Below are positions 41,854 to 51,198 of a stretch of DNA of 64,000 nt, piece by piece. The notes below the pieces were generated by a model. It worked only from the letters and a program-made list of their open reading frames with translations. It was not told the origin of the DNA and did not search any database. Source of the stretch: Maribacter aquimaris. Its GTDB lineage: Bacteria; Bacteroidota; Bacteroidia; Flavobacteriales; Flavobacteriaceae. The stretch spans positions 62,001 through 126,000 of the forward strand of contig NZ_JABTCF010000006.1 in NCBI RefSeq assembly GCF_014596745.1. The letters are read 5' to 3'. The position numbers were made by a program, and so were the translations under genes. How positions within the stretch are numbered: the first letter of the stretch is position 1; every line of letters begins with the position of its first letter.

Positions 41854-44247
41854 ATGGTAGCTAAATTAACACAAGGCTTTTGGGCACGGATCGCCCGGAT
41901 TATTTTAAGGAATCGTATTTTAATTCTGTTTTTGGTCGCCGCCCTGACTTTCTTTTTGGCCATGCAGTGGGGAAATATGCGCTTCAGTAATTCCCAAGCC
42001 AATCTATTACCTGATGATCATCCGGTAAATATCGAATACAATAAATTTTTACGTCAATTTGGCGAAGAGGGCAATGCCGTGGTATTTGCCGTTAAGGATA
42101 GTGCCCTTTATACCCCAAAGAATTTCAATCGATGGAATAAATTGAGCAAACAACTGGGGGCATTCCCTGAGGTTGATTTTGTACTTTCCACAGATAACCT
42201 TCAAGAGCTTGTCAAAGACCAGGAAAATCAAAAATTCATCTTTGAACCCCTCATAAAAACCGAAATAAAGACACAAAAGGATGTTGATACCCTAATAAAC
42301 CATCTTTTTAACGACCTCCCTTTTTATGACAATTTATTGTTCAATAAAGAGAGTAGGACTATTCGAACCGTCATGTATTTGGACAAGGATATTGTAAATA
42401 CTTCGGTGAGAAAGGATTTCATCCTGGAAGACCTCACCCATCTCATTGACAATTTCGAGGAAGAAACCGGTTTGGACGTAAGGGTATCGGGTATGCCCTA
42501 TATCAGGACAATGAATTCACAGAACATTATCGACGAAATTGGCAAGTTCATTCTTGCTGCCCTTGGCGTAACTTCGTTGATATTCTTTTTCTTTTTTAGG
42601 AGTTTCCGCGCCACCCTTATTTCAATGTTCGTTGTAATCATTGGAGTGATGTGGGCCTTTGGTATTTTAGGTTTATTACAGTATGAAATAACCGTATTGA
42701 CGGCATTGATTCCCCCATTGATCATTGTAATAGGAATCCCCAACTGTATTTTCCTGATCAACAAATACCAACAAGAAGTCAAAAAACACGGGAATCAGGC
42801 ACTCTCCCTACAACGGGTAATCTCTAAAATAGGGAATGCCACTTTGATGACGAACATTACCACAGCCTCTGGTTTTGCAACCTTCATTATAACCGACAGT
42901 AAATTGTTGAAAGAATTCGGTATTGTAGCCTCCATCAATATTCTTGGTATATTCGTTTTGTCACTTCTTATCATACCTATTGTCTATAGTTTTATGCCTT
43001 TGCCCAAAACAAAGCACTTAAAACACCTTAACAAAAAATGGATTGATGCTTTTGTGAATCGCATGGAGCACATCGTACGTGAAAAACGCATTACCGTATA
43101 CATCACATCCATTGTCCTGTTGGTCGTGAGTATTATAGGCATCTATCAAATAGAAATTTCGGGTAGCCCTATCGAAGACATGCCAAAGAAGGCGCAATTT
43201 TTCAAGGACATCCGTTTTTTTGAAAAAGAATTCGACGGTATCATGCCTGTTGAAATTGTTGTGGACACCAAAAGGCCAAAAGGGGTACTTAAGCCCGCCA
43301 CACTCAAAAGAATGGATCAACTCAGCACTGTGATCGATGAGATCCCCGAGTTATCGAAGCCGATTTCAGTCGTGAATTTGGTCAAATATTCGAAACAAGC
43401 TTTTTACAACGGCATTCCCAAGTACTACCAACTTCCCACAACCCAGGAAAACAGTTTTATAATGGATGTGGCCCGAAAGTCTTCGAACGACGGCAATTTA
43501 TTGAAAAGTTTTGTGGACAGTACGGGGCAAACAGCAAGGATAACGACGTTTATGAAGGATGTGAAAACCGAGCGCATGGAAGATATCGAAGCCCGGTTAT
43601 TGGAGAATGTCGCCAAGATATTCCCTGCTGAAAGGTACACTGTTTATTTGACGGGAAGCGCTTTGTTGTTTTTGAAAGGCACTAAATACCTGGTTAAGAA
43701 CCTGGTACTTTCCTTGGCCTTTGCCATCTTCCTCATCGCCTTGTTCATGGCTTTTCTTTTCCGATCCTTTAAAATGATTGTCATATCATTGATTCCCAAT
43801 CTATTGCCCCTTGTAATTACGGCGGGAGTCATGGGATTTGTCGGGGTACCCATAAAACCTTCCACCATTTTGGTATTTAGCATTGCCTTTGGGATATCGG
43901 TCGATGACACCATACACTTTCTTGCCAAATACCGCCAGGAACTGGCAACACACCAATGGCAAATTAAAAAATCGGTCTATGCCGCCTTACGGGAAACCGG
44001 GGTCAGTATGTTCTATACGTCAATTGTCCTCTTTTTTGGGTTTTCTGTTTTTGTCATCTCCAACTTTGGAGGCACTGTAGCCTTGGGAGCATTGGTTTCG
44101 GCCACCCTTCTATTCGCGATGATGGCCAACTTAATCCTGCTTCCCTCGCTATTACTCTCCTTAGAACGAAGTATAGCGAATAAGCAAGTCTTAAAGAAGC
44201 CACAGATAGACATTCTTCCCATAGAAGAAGACAACACCAAGGAATAG
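41854..44247 (+). CDS. RND superfamily transporter (MMPL type)
   Basis: A 797-residue inner-membrane protein with the RND duplication. One transmembrane helix near residue 20 is followed by a large periplasmic loop (about 50-215) and five helices (about 218-395, ending VYSFMPLPKTKHL). A second copy has a helix near 410, a loop to about 620 and another helix block, with FSIAFGISVDDTIHFLAKYRQE and SMFYTSIVLFFGFSVF. The SVDD and the TNITTASGF-type segments are typical of MMPL/Patched-like hydrophobe transporters and of lipid or hopanoid carriers. No adaptor or outer-membrane factor gene is adjacent, so it is not an AcrB-type tripartite pump. Cargo unknown. Confidence 0.88.
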   Translation: MVAKLTQGFWARIARIILRNRILILFLVAALTFFLAMQWGNMRFSNSQANLLPDDHPVNIEYNKFLRQFGEEGNAVVFAVKDSALYTPKNFNRWNKLSKQLGAFPEVDFVLSTDNLQELVKDQENQKFIFEPLIKTEIKTQKDVDTLINHLFNDLPFYDNLLFNKESRTIRTVMYLDKDIVNTSVRKDFILEDLTHLIDNFEEETGLDVRVSGMPYIRTMNSQNIIDEIGKFILAALGVTSLIFFFFFRSFRATLISMFVVIIGVMWAFGILGLLQYEITVLTALIPPLIIVIGIPNCIFLINKYQQEVKKHGNQALSLQRVISKIGNATLMTNITTASGFATFIITDSKLLKEFGIVASINILGIFVLSLLIIPIVYSFMPLPKTKHLKHLNKKWIDAFVNRMEHIVREKRITVYITSIVLLVVSIIGIYQIEISGSPIEDMPKKAQFFKDIRFFEKEFDGIMPVEIVVDTKRPKGVLKPATLKRMDQLSTVIDEIPELSKPISVVNLVKYSKQAFYNGIPKYYQLPTTQENSFIMDVARKSSNDGNLLKSFVDSTGQTARITTFMKDVKTERMEDIEARLLENVAKIFPAERYTVYLTGSALLFLKGTKYLVKNLVLSLAFAIFLIALFMAFLFRSFKMIVISLIPNLLPLVITAGVMGFVGVPIKPSTILVFSIAFGISVDDTIHFLAKYRQELATHQWQIKKSVYAALRETGVSMFYTSIVLFFGFSVFVISNFGGTVALGALVSATLLFAMMANLILLPSLLLSLERSIANKQVLKKPQIDILPIEEDNTKE

Positions 44248-44442
44248 CCGTAATCGGAACAAAACTTTCCATGGGTCTTCGGTAAATGAATTCCCCTTCT
44301 GCCCCATAAACAAGCTACGCCTTGATGTATTTACCAGTCATCGACCCCAAAGTGAATCCCTAAAACAAGGAATCCCTTACAATAATACTCTTAACTCGGT
44401 TTTTTATACATTTTAGAACTCGCTTCTTTTTGTGCAAAAGGC

Positions 44443-44450
44443 TATATTTG
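44443..44450 (+). promoter_or_regulatory. -7 box of asnS
   Basis: TATATTTG matches TAnnTTTG exactly; predicted start near 44456, about 20 nt before the ATG. A TTTTTG lies only 10 bp upstream, too close for a -33. Confidence 0.5.
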
Positions 44451-44476
44451 AACTTTTAATTTTTATTTGACTTAAA

Positions 44477-45910
44477 ATGAAATCTCCAAATGTAAAAGAA
44501 CTGCTTTCTATGGCTCCAAAGCTTCAGGAAGTGACGGTAAATGGCTGGGTCAGAACCTTTAGAAGCAATAGGTTTATCGCCCTCAATGATGGATCAACAA
44601 TAAACAACATCCAATGCGTTGTTGACTTTGAAAAATTAGAGGATGGCGTTTTAAAAAAAATAAATACCGGTTCCGCTTTGAAGATAAGTGGCACATTGGT
44701 CGAAAGTCAAGGTAGGGGCCAGAATGTTGAAATTCAAGTAAGCGACATATTCGTCCATGGCGATGCCGATCCGGAAACCTATCCTATTCAGCCGAAAAAA
44801 CACTCTTTGGAATTCCTAAGGGAAAAGGCCCATTTACGCATACGGACCAATACCTTTTCTGCGGTAATGCGTGTACGTTCAGCATTGTCCTTTGCCATAC
44901 ACCAATATTTTAGACAGAATGATTTCTATTATTTCCATGCGCCGATCATCACGGGCTCCGACGCCGAAGGTGCGGGTGAAATGTTCAAGGTAACCACATT
45001 GGACAGCAAAAATCCCCCTTTAAATGAGGAGGGTGAGGTAAATTACAAGGAAGACTTCTTTGGCAAGGAAACCAACTTAACTGTTTCGGGACAATTGGAA
45101 GCCGAGACCTATGCCATGGCATTGGGTAAGGTATATACCTTTGGCCCTACCTTCAGGGCTGAAAACTCGAACACTTCCAGACATTTGGCCGAATTTTGGA
45201 TGATCGAACCCGAAATGGCCTTTTATGATTTGGATGCCAATATGGATTTGGCAGAAGACTTCATCAAATATGTGATCAAGTATGTTCTTGAGAATTGTAA
45301 TGATGATTTGCAATTTTTGGAAAAGAGGTTGCTGGATGAGGAAAAATCGAAACCTCAGGCAGAGCGCAGCGAAATGGCGTTGATCGAGAAATTGAAATTT
45401 ATTTGCGAGAATAATTTTAAAAGGGTTTCCTATACTGAGGCCATAGACATCTTAAGAAACAGCAAGCCCAATAAAAAGAAAAAATTCCAATACACCATCG
45501 ATGAGTGGGGTGCTGACCTTCAGAGCGAACACGAACGCTATCTTGTTGAAAAACACTTTAAATGCCCCGTAATACTCTTTGATTACCCAGCGAATATCAA
45601 GGCATTCTACATGCGACTTAATGAGGATGGAAAAACAGTTAGGGCCATGGACATCCTATTTCCAGGAATCGGCGAAATTGTGGGAGGCTCCCAAAGAGAG
45701 GAACGTTTGGATGTACTCAAGGATAAAATTGCAGCGCTTGGTATTGATGAAAAGGAACTATGGTGGTATCTCGATTTGAGGAAATTTGGTTCTGCAGTAC
45801 ATAGCGGATTTGGCCTGGGCTTTGAACGTTTAGTGCTATTCGCAACTGGCATGGGAAATATCAGGGATGTAATTCCTTTCCCAAGAACGCCACAGAATGC
45901 GGAGTTCTAA
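44477..45910 (+). CDS. asnS: Asparaginyl-tRNA synthetase
   Basis: Charges tRNA-Asn with asparagine. The 477-aa class IIb enzyme has an N-terminal OB-fold anticodon-binding domain ([22 protein letters not shown]) and a catalytic core with [21 protein letters not shown], the motif 2 region [25 protein letters not shown], and motif 3 [16 protein letters not shown]. The C-terminus [10 protein letters not shown] is as in other AsnRS. It lies 39 bp upstream of rpoN. Confidence 0.98.
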   Translation: MKSPNVKELLSMAPKLQEVTVNGWVRTFRSNRFIALNDGSTINNIQCVVDFEKLEDGVLKKINTGSALKISGTLVESQGRGQNVEIQVSDIFVHGDADPETYPIQPKKHSLEFLREKAHLRIRTNTFSAVMRVRSALSFAIHQYFRQNDFYYFHAPIITGSDAEGAGEMFKVTTLDSKNPPLNEEGEVNYKEDFFGKETNLTVSGQLEAETYAMALGKVYTFGPTFRAENSNTSRHLAEFWMIEPEMAFYDLDANMDLAEDFIKYVIKYVLENCNDDLQFLEKRLLDEEKSKPQAERSEMALIEKLKFICENNFKRVSYTEAIDILRNSKPNKKKKFQYTIDEWGADLQSEHERYLVEKHFKCPVILFDYPANIKAFYMRLNEDGKTVRAMDILFPGIGEIVGGSQREERLDVLKDKIAALGIDEKELWWYLDLRKFGSAVHSGFGLGFERLVLFATGMGNIRDVIPFPRTPQNAEF

Positions 45911-45949
45911 TCTGAAATTGCTAACTTTATAAGGCAACAATCAATATCA

Positions 45950-47407
45950 ATGCTCAAACAACACTTACAGTTTAAATTATCGCAAAAGCTATCGCCCCAG
46001 CAGATTCAGTTGATGAAGCTGATACAACTTCCTACACAGGCATTTGAACAACGCCTGAAACAGGAATTGGAAGAAAATCCGGCTTTGGAAGGTGGCAAAG
46101 AGGAAAATGACAGTATTGATGATGAATACGATGACCTATATGATGACGAGCCAGATGGCGACAGTATCAATACGGAGGATATAAATATCGATGAGTACCT
46201 CAGTGACGATGAGATTCCTGATTATCGTACAAAGGCTAATAATTATAGTGCCGATGATGACGAGAAGAGCGTGCCATATGCGGCAGGCACCTCTTTCAAC
46301 CAATACCTGTTGAACCAACTGAATACCGTTTATCTTAATGATGAAGAATGGAGTATTGCCGAATTTTTGGTAGGTAGTGTGGATGAAAGCGGTTATATAA
46401 GGAGACCCTTGGCCGACATTATGGATGATCTGGCTTTTACCCAAAATATTTATACTGACGAAAAAACCATTGAATCTGTGTTGAAGGTGGTTCAGGCCCT
46501 CGATCCACCCGGAGTGGCGGCACGCTCTTTGGAAGAGAGTCTGATTATCCAATTAAAAAGAAAGGAACCCAATGCCCATATTGAAAGGGCTATTTTAATA
46601 TTGGAAAAATCATTTGACCAATTTACCAAAAAACACTACAAAAAATTAATTCAAAAGCATTCTATTACCGAAGACGAGCTAAAAGGCGCAATTTCGGAAA
46701 TTGAAAAACTAAACCCCAAGCCGGGTGGTTCCTATGCCGGGAACAATCGCATTGTTGAACACGTAGTCCCTGACTTCTCGATCAGAATCGTCGAAGGCGA
46801 ATTGGAACTGACCTTAAATGGCCGGAATGCACCGGAAATGCATGTTTCCAAAGAATATAACAACATGCTCAAGGGCTTTAAGGACTCCAAGGAGAAGTCT
46901 AAATCCCAAAAGGACACGGTTATGTTCATTAAACAGAAGTTAGATTCGGCGAAATGGTTTATAGATGCCATAAAGCAAAGACAACAAACGTTGTTGATAA
47001 CGATGAGTGCCATCATGGAATATCAAAAAGAATATTTCCTGACCGGGGATGAACGCAATTTAAGGCCAATGATCCTTAAAGATATCGCCGACGAAATCCA
47101 GATGGACGTTTCTACGGTTTCAAGGGTCGCCAATAGCAAATATGTTGATACCCCCTATGGCACCAAATTAATCAAGGAGTATTTCTCGGAGTCGATGAAA
47201 AATGAACAAGGCGAGGACGTTTCGACCAAGGAAATCAAAAAAATACTGGAAACGGTAATAGCCGAAGAGGCAAAGAAAAAGCCACTCACCGATGACAAAC
47301 TGGCGGCAATATTAAAAGAAAAAGGTTATCCCATAGCACGTAGAACGGTAGCCAAATATCGCGAACAATTGGGCATACCCGTGGCAAGATTGCGTAAACA
47401 GATCTAA
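45950..47407 (+). CDS. rpoN: RNA polymerase sigma-54 factor
   Basis: Sigma-54 directs polymerase to -24/-12 promoters and needs AAA+ activators. Region I is the N-terminal LSPQQIQLMKLIQLPTQAFEQRLKQELEENPALE. An acidic region II follows (about 50-105, many Asp/Glu). The core-binding domain (about 115-290) and the DNA-binding part end in the RpoN box ARRTVAKYRE (near residue 464). At 485 aa it is complete. It is probably expressed with the downstream membrane-protein gene, whose ATG overlaps its stop (TAATG). No activator or -24/-12 promoter was noticed in the window. Confidence 0.97.
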   Translation: MLKQHLQFKLSQKLSPQQIQLMKLIQLPTQAFEQRLKQELEENPALEGGKEENDSIDDEYDDLYDDEPDGDSINTEDINIDEYLSDDEIPDYRTKANNYSADDDEKSVPYAAGTSFNQYLLNQLNTVYLNDEEWSIAEFLVGSVDESGYIRRPLADIMDDLAFTQNIYTDEKTIESVLKVVQALDPPGVAARSLEESLIIQLKRKEPNAHIERAILILEKSFDQFTKKHYKKLIQKHSITEDELKGAISEIEKLNPKPGGSYAGNNRIVEHVVPDFSIRIVEGELELTLNGRNAPEMHVSKEYNNMLKGFKDSKEKSKSQKDTVMFIKQKLDSAKWFIDAIKQRQQTLLITMSAIMEYQKEYFLTGDERNLRPMILKDIADEIQMDVSTVSRVANSKYVDTPYGTKLIKEYFSESMKNEQGEDVSTKEIKKILETVIAEEAKKKPLTDDKLAAILKEKGYPIARRTVAKYREQLGIPVARLRKQI

Positions 47408-48012
47408 TGAGGAATTTTCAAAAGGCAATTTCCTATATTTTCCACCCACTTTTTATACCCATTTCCGGGACCTTTGCCTATTTCCTGATCACCCCAAAAT
47501 ACAGTCCCTTAGAACTACAAAGTGGCAATATATTACCCATTTTCATCTTAACTGTCATCATACCCATTATCACCTTCCTTATATTAAAGAATATAGGCTA
47601 CGTACACTCAGTCCAGTTGCCCACTGTCAAAGAGCGCAAATACCCTTTATTCATAAACCTGGTACTTTTACTCATGATCGTACTCAAGGTTATCCCCAAT
47701 AATTATGTCATTGAGCTGTATTTCTTTTTTGTGGGTCTTGTAGGTGCCACCTTCGCCACTATGGTTCTTTTGTTTTTTAAAATTAAAAGCAGCATGCATC
47801 TATTGGGAATGGGTAGTTTGTTGATGTTCTTGATAAATCTTAGCATTCATTTTGAAATCAACATCACCATTGCGATAAGCTTTTTCATTCTAGCCATTGG
47901 CCTGGTAGCTACCTCTAGATTATATTTTAAAGCACATAACAAAATTGAATTGTTGATCGGACTTTGCCTAGGCCTAATTTCACAATTACTGACGGTTAAA
48001 TACTGGCTGTAA
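47407..48012 (+). CDS. Divergent PAP2-like membrane protein coupled to rpoN
   Basis: A 201-residue protein with about six transmembrane helices. Three spots match the PAP2 phosphatase signature in order and spacing. TVKERKYPL could be a degenerate C1. SSMH is at the place of PSGH. SRLYFKAHNKIE reads SR-x5-H-x3-E, where the family has SR-x5-H-x3-D. If correct it may be a lipid-phosphate phosphatase or a relative with altered activity; the substitutions make catalysis uncertain. Start and stop are clear, and the one-base overlap with rpoN implies translational coupling. Confidence 0.75.
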   Translation: MRNFQKAISYIFHPLFIPISGTFAYFLITPKYSPLELQSGNILPIFILTVIIPIITFLILKNIGYVHSVQLPTVKERKYPLFINLVLLLMIVLKVIPNNYVIELYFFFVGLVGATFATMVLLFFKIKSSMHLLGMGSLLMFLINLSIHFEINITIAISFFILAIGLVATSRLYFKAHNKIELLIGLCLGLISQLLTVKYWL

Positions 48013-48392
48013 GACTCTACAAAAGCCACATACACCCACTATTGGCAATTTTCAACCGCATCTTGGTTTTTTTAAGCAATGACCTACTCCGGGTTATCGC
48101 CTCCAGACACCATTGGGATACATTCCTTAATGCCCCATATGATTCAATAAAGTTACCGGAATGGTATTCCCACTTTCTATATACATCTTGGCCAACAAAC
48201 ATATATCAACACCCCATACAGTATGGCTACTCTGTTGTGGTGTTGTTTTCAAACCCCTATCCATTTATCCTGGTCCAATTTACAGGGGTCAATCAGTTCG
48301 TTTTCACAATCACATGACATAGTGCCCCCTAATGGATTTCCCAGCGTTAGAACGCTTGTATTTTATTCTTGCCATACATTTGACCATATAGA
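48013..48392. other. Intergenic stretch without a supported gene
   Basis: No reading frame here has a credible start, composition or family resemblance. It runs from the end of the rpoN operon to the first block of the dispersed repeat. No clear terminator was found after the rpoN operon. Confidence 0.5.
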
Positions 48393-48553
48393 GGGTCAAT
48401 CCCAAAAGTTGGGTGCTAATTAGAAAAAGAAAGTATAACCAATCCCGAAGTTCGTGTTCTGTTCTTTTTTGCATTGCCTCAAATGCATAGCATTCATGAA
48501 TACCGCTAAAAAACAATAGACATGCCGATGAATAAAAAAGAAACAGGGCCGAA

Positions 48554-48580
48554 AAACCAAGGTATCGCATACCTTGGTTT
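48554..48580. repeat. Perfect 12-bp hairpin inside the copy 1 spacer
   Basis: AAACCAAGGTAT / ATACCTTGGTTT with a CGC loop. It resembles a terminator stem, but only three T follow. It is absent from copy 2. Confidence 0.75.
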
Positions 48581-48653
48581 AGAGGAGCCAGCTGCAGCCT
48601 GGCCATTTTGCTGAGACCCATATTGAGGAAAGCAAGTGAAACCCGCGGCCACA

Positions 48654-48696
48654 CCGTCCAGGCCGCTTTCACTAAAGTGAAATGCTCTATGGACGG
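48654..48696. repeat. Nested palindrome in repeat block B, copy 1
   Basis: Outer arms CCGTCCA / TGGACGG enclose an inner TTTCACT-AA-AGTGAAA hairpin, with unpaired GGCCGC and TGCTCTA between. The identical structure occurs at 55414-55456. Confidence 0.85.
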
Positions 48697-48862
48697 CTTC
48701 CTCCGCCCAATGCGGAAACCACTTGATTTAAAACGAAATCGAAAATAGGCCGTTCCTTTTTTAGGATTCCGTTCAGAGGCGTTAGAAATACAGAATATTT
48801 CCTATTTAGGTTAACTCGATTATTTGCATAAATATCCAAATACCCAGAAATTGTTCTTGATC

Positions 48863-49135
48863 CCATATAGATCGTATTCACTTCCCCTACCCCTGACCTA
48901 TTCCTTCCATGGATTAAAAGGCAATATCCCATATTAGACCATTTTGAATACCTAAACCTATCACTATATCCGAATACCGTAATAATCCAATCGAAATGGA
49001 TTCTATTAACGGAACTTATATTTAATCAGGGTATTCCACAAACCTATAGGGAGAACATTATTCATAAGAAATCCTCTTGGTTGCAAAGAACACACCAAAA
49101 ACATGCTTGACAACCAAATAACCCAATGGACCTAA
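48863..49135. other. AT-rich intergenic stretch without a supported gene
   Basis: Nothing recognisable between the end of repeat copy 1 and the beta-barrel gene. The composition is AT-rich and there is no strong hairpin. Confidence 0.5.
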
Positions 49136-49846
49136 TTACAGAATATAGAAAATAAAGCCAATGCGTAACGGCTTTAAATTAATGGACTCCGAGCCTATCA
49201 TAGGGCCATCCTCAAAAAGATTACTGAGGGAGTAATATATATGTGCATTGAACGTATTGTATCCAATGTTAAGCATAATCCCATATTGGAACTTTGCAAT
49301 ATCCGGATTAGCGAAAGAAGTTTTATCCGCATCAGTAACCAATTTAGAGCGGGCAGCAAAAATATAACCCAACTTCATACCCGCATAGATCCTGGTAAAT
49401 TTATATTCCTCAAGCGTGGAATTTCTCCATCTTAGCTCAAGAGGCAATTCAAGTACGTGGGTTTCCAACTTGTTTCGATCCACTTGAATGGTTTCATCGT
49501 CTATAACAATTTCATCATCAATTATTAGGCTATAATCTATTCCTTCCGAAGATTTAAATGCCCAAAGATTGGAATAATATGAATTTACGGCATACCCTAG
49601 TCCAATACCGATAGCAAAGGTTCTGCTGGAATTGACAGGAATATCCTTTATAATACCCCCCTGCAAACCATAAGAAAGGTTTCTTTGGGTAAAGTCATCA
49701 GGTTTGTCCCGAAAAAAATTATAGGTAATGCCCAAATAAAATTGATCTTCAAGATACCTAGAATCCAAGGTTTCGATTTCCTGGTTGTCTTGGGCATACA
49801 ATCCCATTGCACAGCATAAAAGCAATCCAAGAATCAATTGTTTCAT
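49136..49846 (-). CDS. Outer-membrane beta-barrel (porin / PorT-like family) protein
   Basis: The ATG at 49846 gives a clean signal peptide (MKQLILGLLLCCAMGLYAQ), whereas the longer frame to 49906 adds 20 non-signal residues. The mature protein is a series of amphipathic strands (FYLGITYNFFRD, FAIGIGLGYAVNSYYSN, HVLELPLELRWRNS, RIYAGMKLGYIFAARSK), ending in RIGFIFYIL with a terminal aromatic pattern typical of a BAM substrate. An unusual acidic loop (SLIIDDEIVIDDETIQVD) lies mid-protein. The gene follows the exbB-exbD-exbD unit but is separated by that unit's terminator. It is probably not the T9SS PorT/SprT itself, which normally has other neighbours. Confidence 0.82.
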   Translation of the reverse strand: MKQLILGLLLCCAMGLYAQDNQEIETLDSRYLEDQFYLGITYNFFRDKPDDFTQRNLSYGLQGGIIKDIPVNSSRTFAIGIGLGYAVNSYYSNLWAFKSSEGIDYSLIIDDEIVIDDETIQVDRNKLETHVLELPLELRWRNSTLEEYKFTRIYAGMKLGYIFAARSKLVTDADKTSFANPDIAKFQYGIMLNIGYNTFNAHIYYSLSNLFEDGPMIGSESINLKPLRIGFIFYIL

Positions 49847-50020
49847 TACCAATATAATTAAGTTAGACTGTAAAAAGGTTTCATAAAATGTACTTACACC
49901 AATCAAATACCATTTTGGGGAACTAATTAATAGTCAAATAAAAACCCGGAAGCGATTAATCGGTTACTAAGAAAACACCCTGAAATAAACCTTTTACCTA
50001 AAAGTAAAAATAATGAAATA

Positions 50021-50055
50021 AAAAACGTCCTGACGGTATGGCCAGGACGTTTTTT
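50021..50055 (-). terminator. Terminator of the exbB-exbD unit
   Basis: AAAAACGTCCTG / CAGGACGTTTTT perfect 12-bp stem with a 10-nt loop, just after the last exbD on the minus strand. It separates this unit from the barrel gene. Confidence 0.92.
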
Positions 50056-50072
50056 AAGTTTGAAATATTGTA

Positions 50073-50555
50073 TTACTGCAAGTTCCTAAAAGCATCGCCT
50101 TCATAAGTGGTGTAATTCACCTTAAGGGCGTTCACTTTTCTTAACTCTTGCTTTATATCGGATATCAATCCCATATTGGCATTCTTATCCACTTTTAAAG
50201 CTGTAGTCAAAACGTTTTGCAATTCTTGGGACTTTTTGGCCCTCTCTGCCAAAATATAATCACCAACTTCAGAAGGATTTGCGAATTTATCATTCAATTG
50301 AATCTTTGGTTCAGAACCAAAGACCTTTTGGAATTCTTGGGTTGGTTTACCAACATAGATATAAATCACACGATCCTTTTTCTCCAACTTCTTAACCTCA
50401 TTAGCGTTAGGAAGTACGTTCTCTACCTTTAGTGAACTATCTTTCATAACCGTAACCGTCATGAAAAAGAACAACAGCATAAACACGATATCGGGTAACG
50501 ATGCCGTAGACACTGGTGGTAGTTCTCCACTTTTTTTCTTACTAAATTTAGACAT
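50073..50555 (-). CDS. exbD: ExbD/TolR family protein (second copy)
   Basis: ExbD proteins form, with ExbB, the proton-driven motor that energises TonB (or Tol) across the envelope. This 160-residue copy has a short cytosolic N-terminus, one transmembrane helix holding the conserved aspartate (STASLPDIVFMLLFFFMTVTV, Asp near 22), and a periplasmic domain. It lies 19 bp after the first exbD, and the two probably form hetero-assemblies. Confidence 0.93.
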   Translation of the reverse strand: MSKFSKKKSGELPPVSTASLPDIVFMLLFFFMTVTVMKDSSLKVENVLPNANEVKKLEKKDRVIYIYVGKPTQEFQKVFGSEPKIQLNDKFANPSEVGDYILAERAKKSQELQNVLTTALKVDKNANMGLISDIKQELRKVNALKVNYTTYEGDAFRNLQ

Positions 50556-50574
50556 AACTTCTCTTTAGATATTA

Positions 50575-51189
50575 TTAATTCGCGGTTGAGGTTTCAGCTT
50601 CTGATAGTTTCTGTGGAAACAAATCCTGTATCTTCTTTACCTTTTCCTTTAGGTCGTCCTTAACATTTTGTGCTGTTTCAGGGTTAAGATACTCCGCTTC
50701 CATGTCAGTAAATTTTCTGCCATATAGACGTTGTGCCTCCCTATTCCGCAAATCGTTATAAGCACCTACCAATTCATTCTGAACCGTGATATAGGTCCCG
50801 TATTTGGTTTCCCTATCATTCTTCAAGGAAATAATCGCCTTGGTTGGATTATCGGAAGATTCAGAATTCTTTTTGCCCTTGCAATAGTTGCAAGATCCAT
50901 CACCGCCATTATCCAAAAAGGCCATTGCTTTTGCCCTTAAACTCTTTAGGTCAGTCAATTCCTCGTCGGCCAACAATTGGCCATTCTTATTGATATTCAC
51001 CTGAAAGATGTTCTTTTGTTTAATAACAACATCTTCCACATTCTCTGGCGGCTCCATCGGTGGCAACATACGATCCAAACCAGCATCTGTCTCGATGGTC
51101 GTTGTAACCAAGAAAAAGATTAATAGTAAGAAAGCTATGTCCGCCATAGATCCAGCATTTACTTCTGGTGCTCCTGCTCTTCTAGCCAT
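50575..51189 (-). CDS. exbD: ExbD/TolR family protein with a periplasmic CxxC insertion
   Basis: 204 residues. N-terminal helix with the conserved motor aspartate in AGSMADIAFLLLIFFLVTT (Asp near 17). The periplasmic domain is longer than usual and contains a GDGSCNYCKGKK segment (near residue 98-109), a CxxC that could form a disulfide or bind metal, and a Lys/Glu-rich coiled tail. It lies between the 4-TM protein gene and the second exbD, with 9 and 19 bp gaps. Confidence 0.92.
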   Translation of the reverse strand: MARRAGAPEVNAGSMADIAFLLLIFFLVTTTIETDAGLDRMLPPMEPPENVEDVVIKQKNIFQVNINKNGQLLADEELTDLKSLRAKAMAFLDNGGDGSCNYCKGKKNSESSDNPTKAIISLKNDRETKYGTYITVQNELVGAYNDLRNREAQRLYGRKFTDMEAEYLNPETAQNVKDDLKEKVKKIQDLFPQKLSEAETSTAN

Positions 51190-51198
51190 AGTTTATTT

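Larger units (their letters stand above)
48393..48862. repeat. Dispersed bipartite repeat, copy 1 (blocks A and B)
   Basis: Block A (48393-48478, 86 bp) and block B (48643-48862, about 220 bp) recur in the same order and orientation at 55259-55344 and 55403-55621. Block A differs at 4 of 86 positions, block B at 3 positions plus a one-base indel. The A-B spacer is 164 bp here and unrelated to the 58-bp spacer of copy 2; it contains a perfect 12-bp hairpin (48554-48580). Block B carries a nested palindrome (48654-48696). On the minus strand both blocks have open frames with similar peptides. Confidence 0.85.

Noticed and set aside
48310-48672. 120-codon minus-strand frame across repeat copy 1
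   Set aside because: It runs through block A, the spacer hairpin and the start of block B; in copy 2 the blocks are joined by a different spacer, so the continuous frame is not conserved. Treated as part of the repeat.
48654-48696. Nested palindrome considered as an integron attC site
   Set aside because: The conserved RYYYAAC / GTTRRRY core pair expected of attC is absent and no integrase gene is present.
49136-49846. Assignment of the barrel protein as the T9SS component PorT/SprT
   Set aside because: Only generic barrel features are visible and the neighbours are exb genes, not those usually next to porT.
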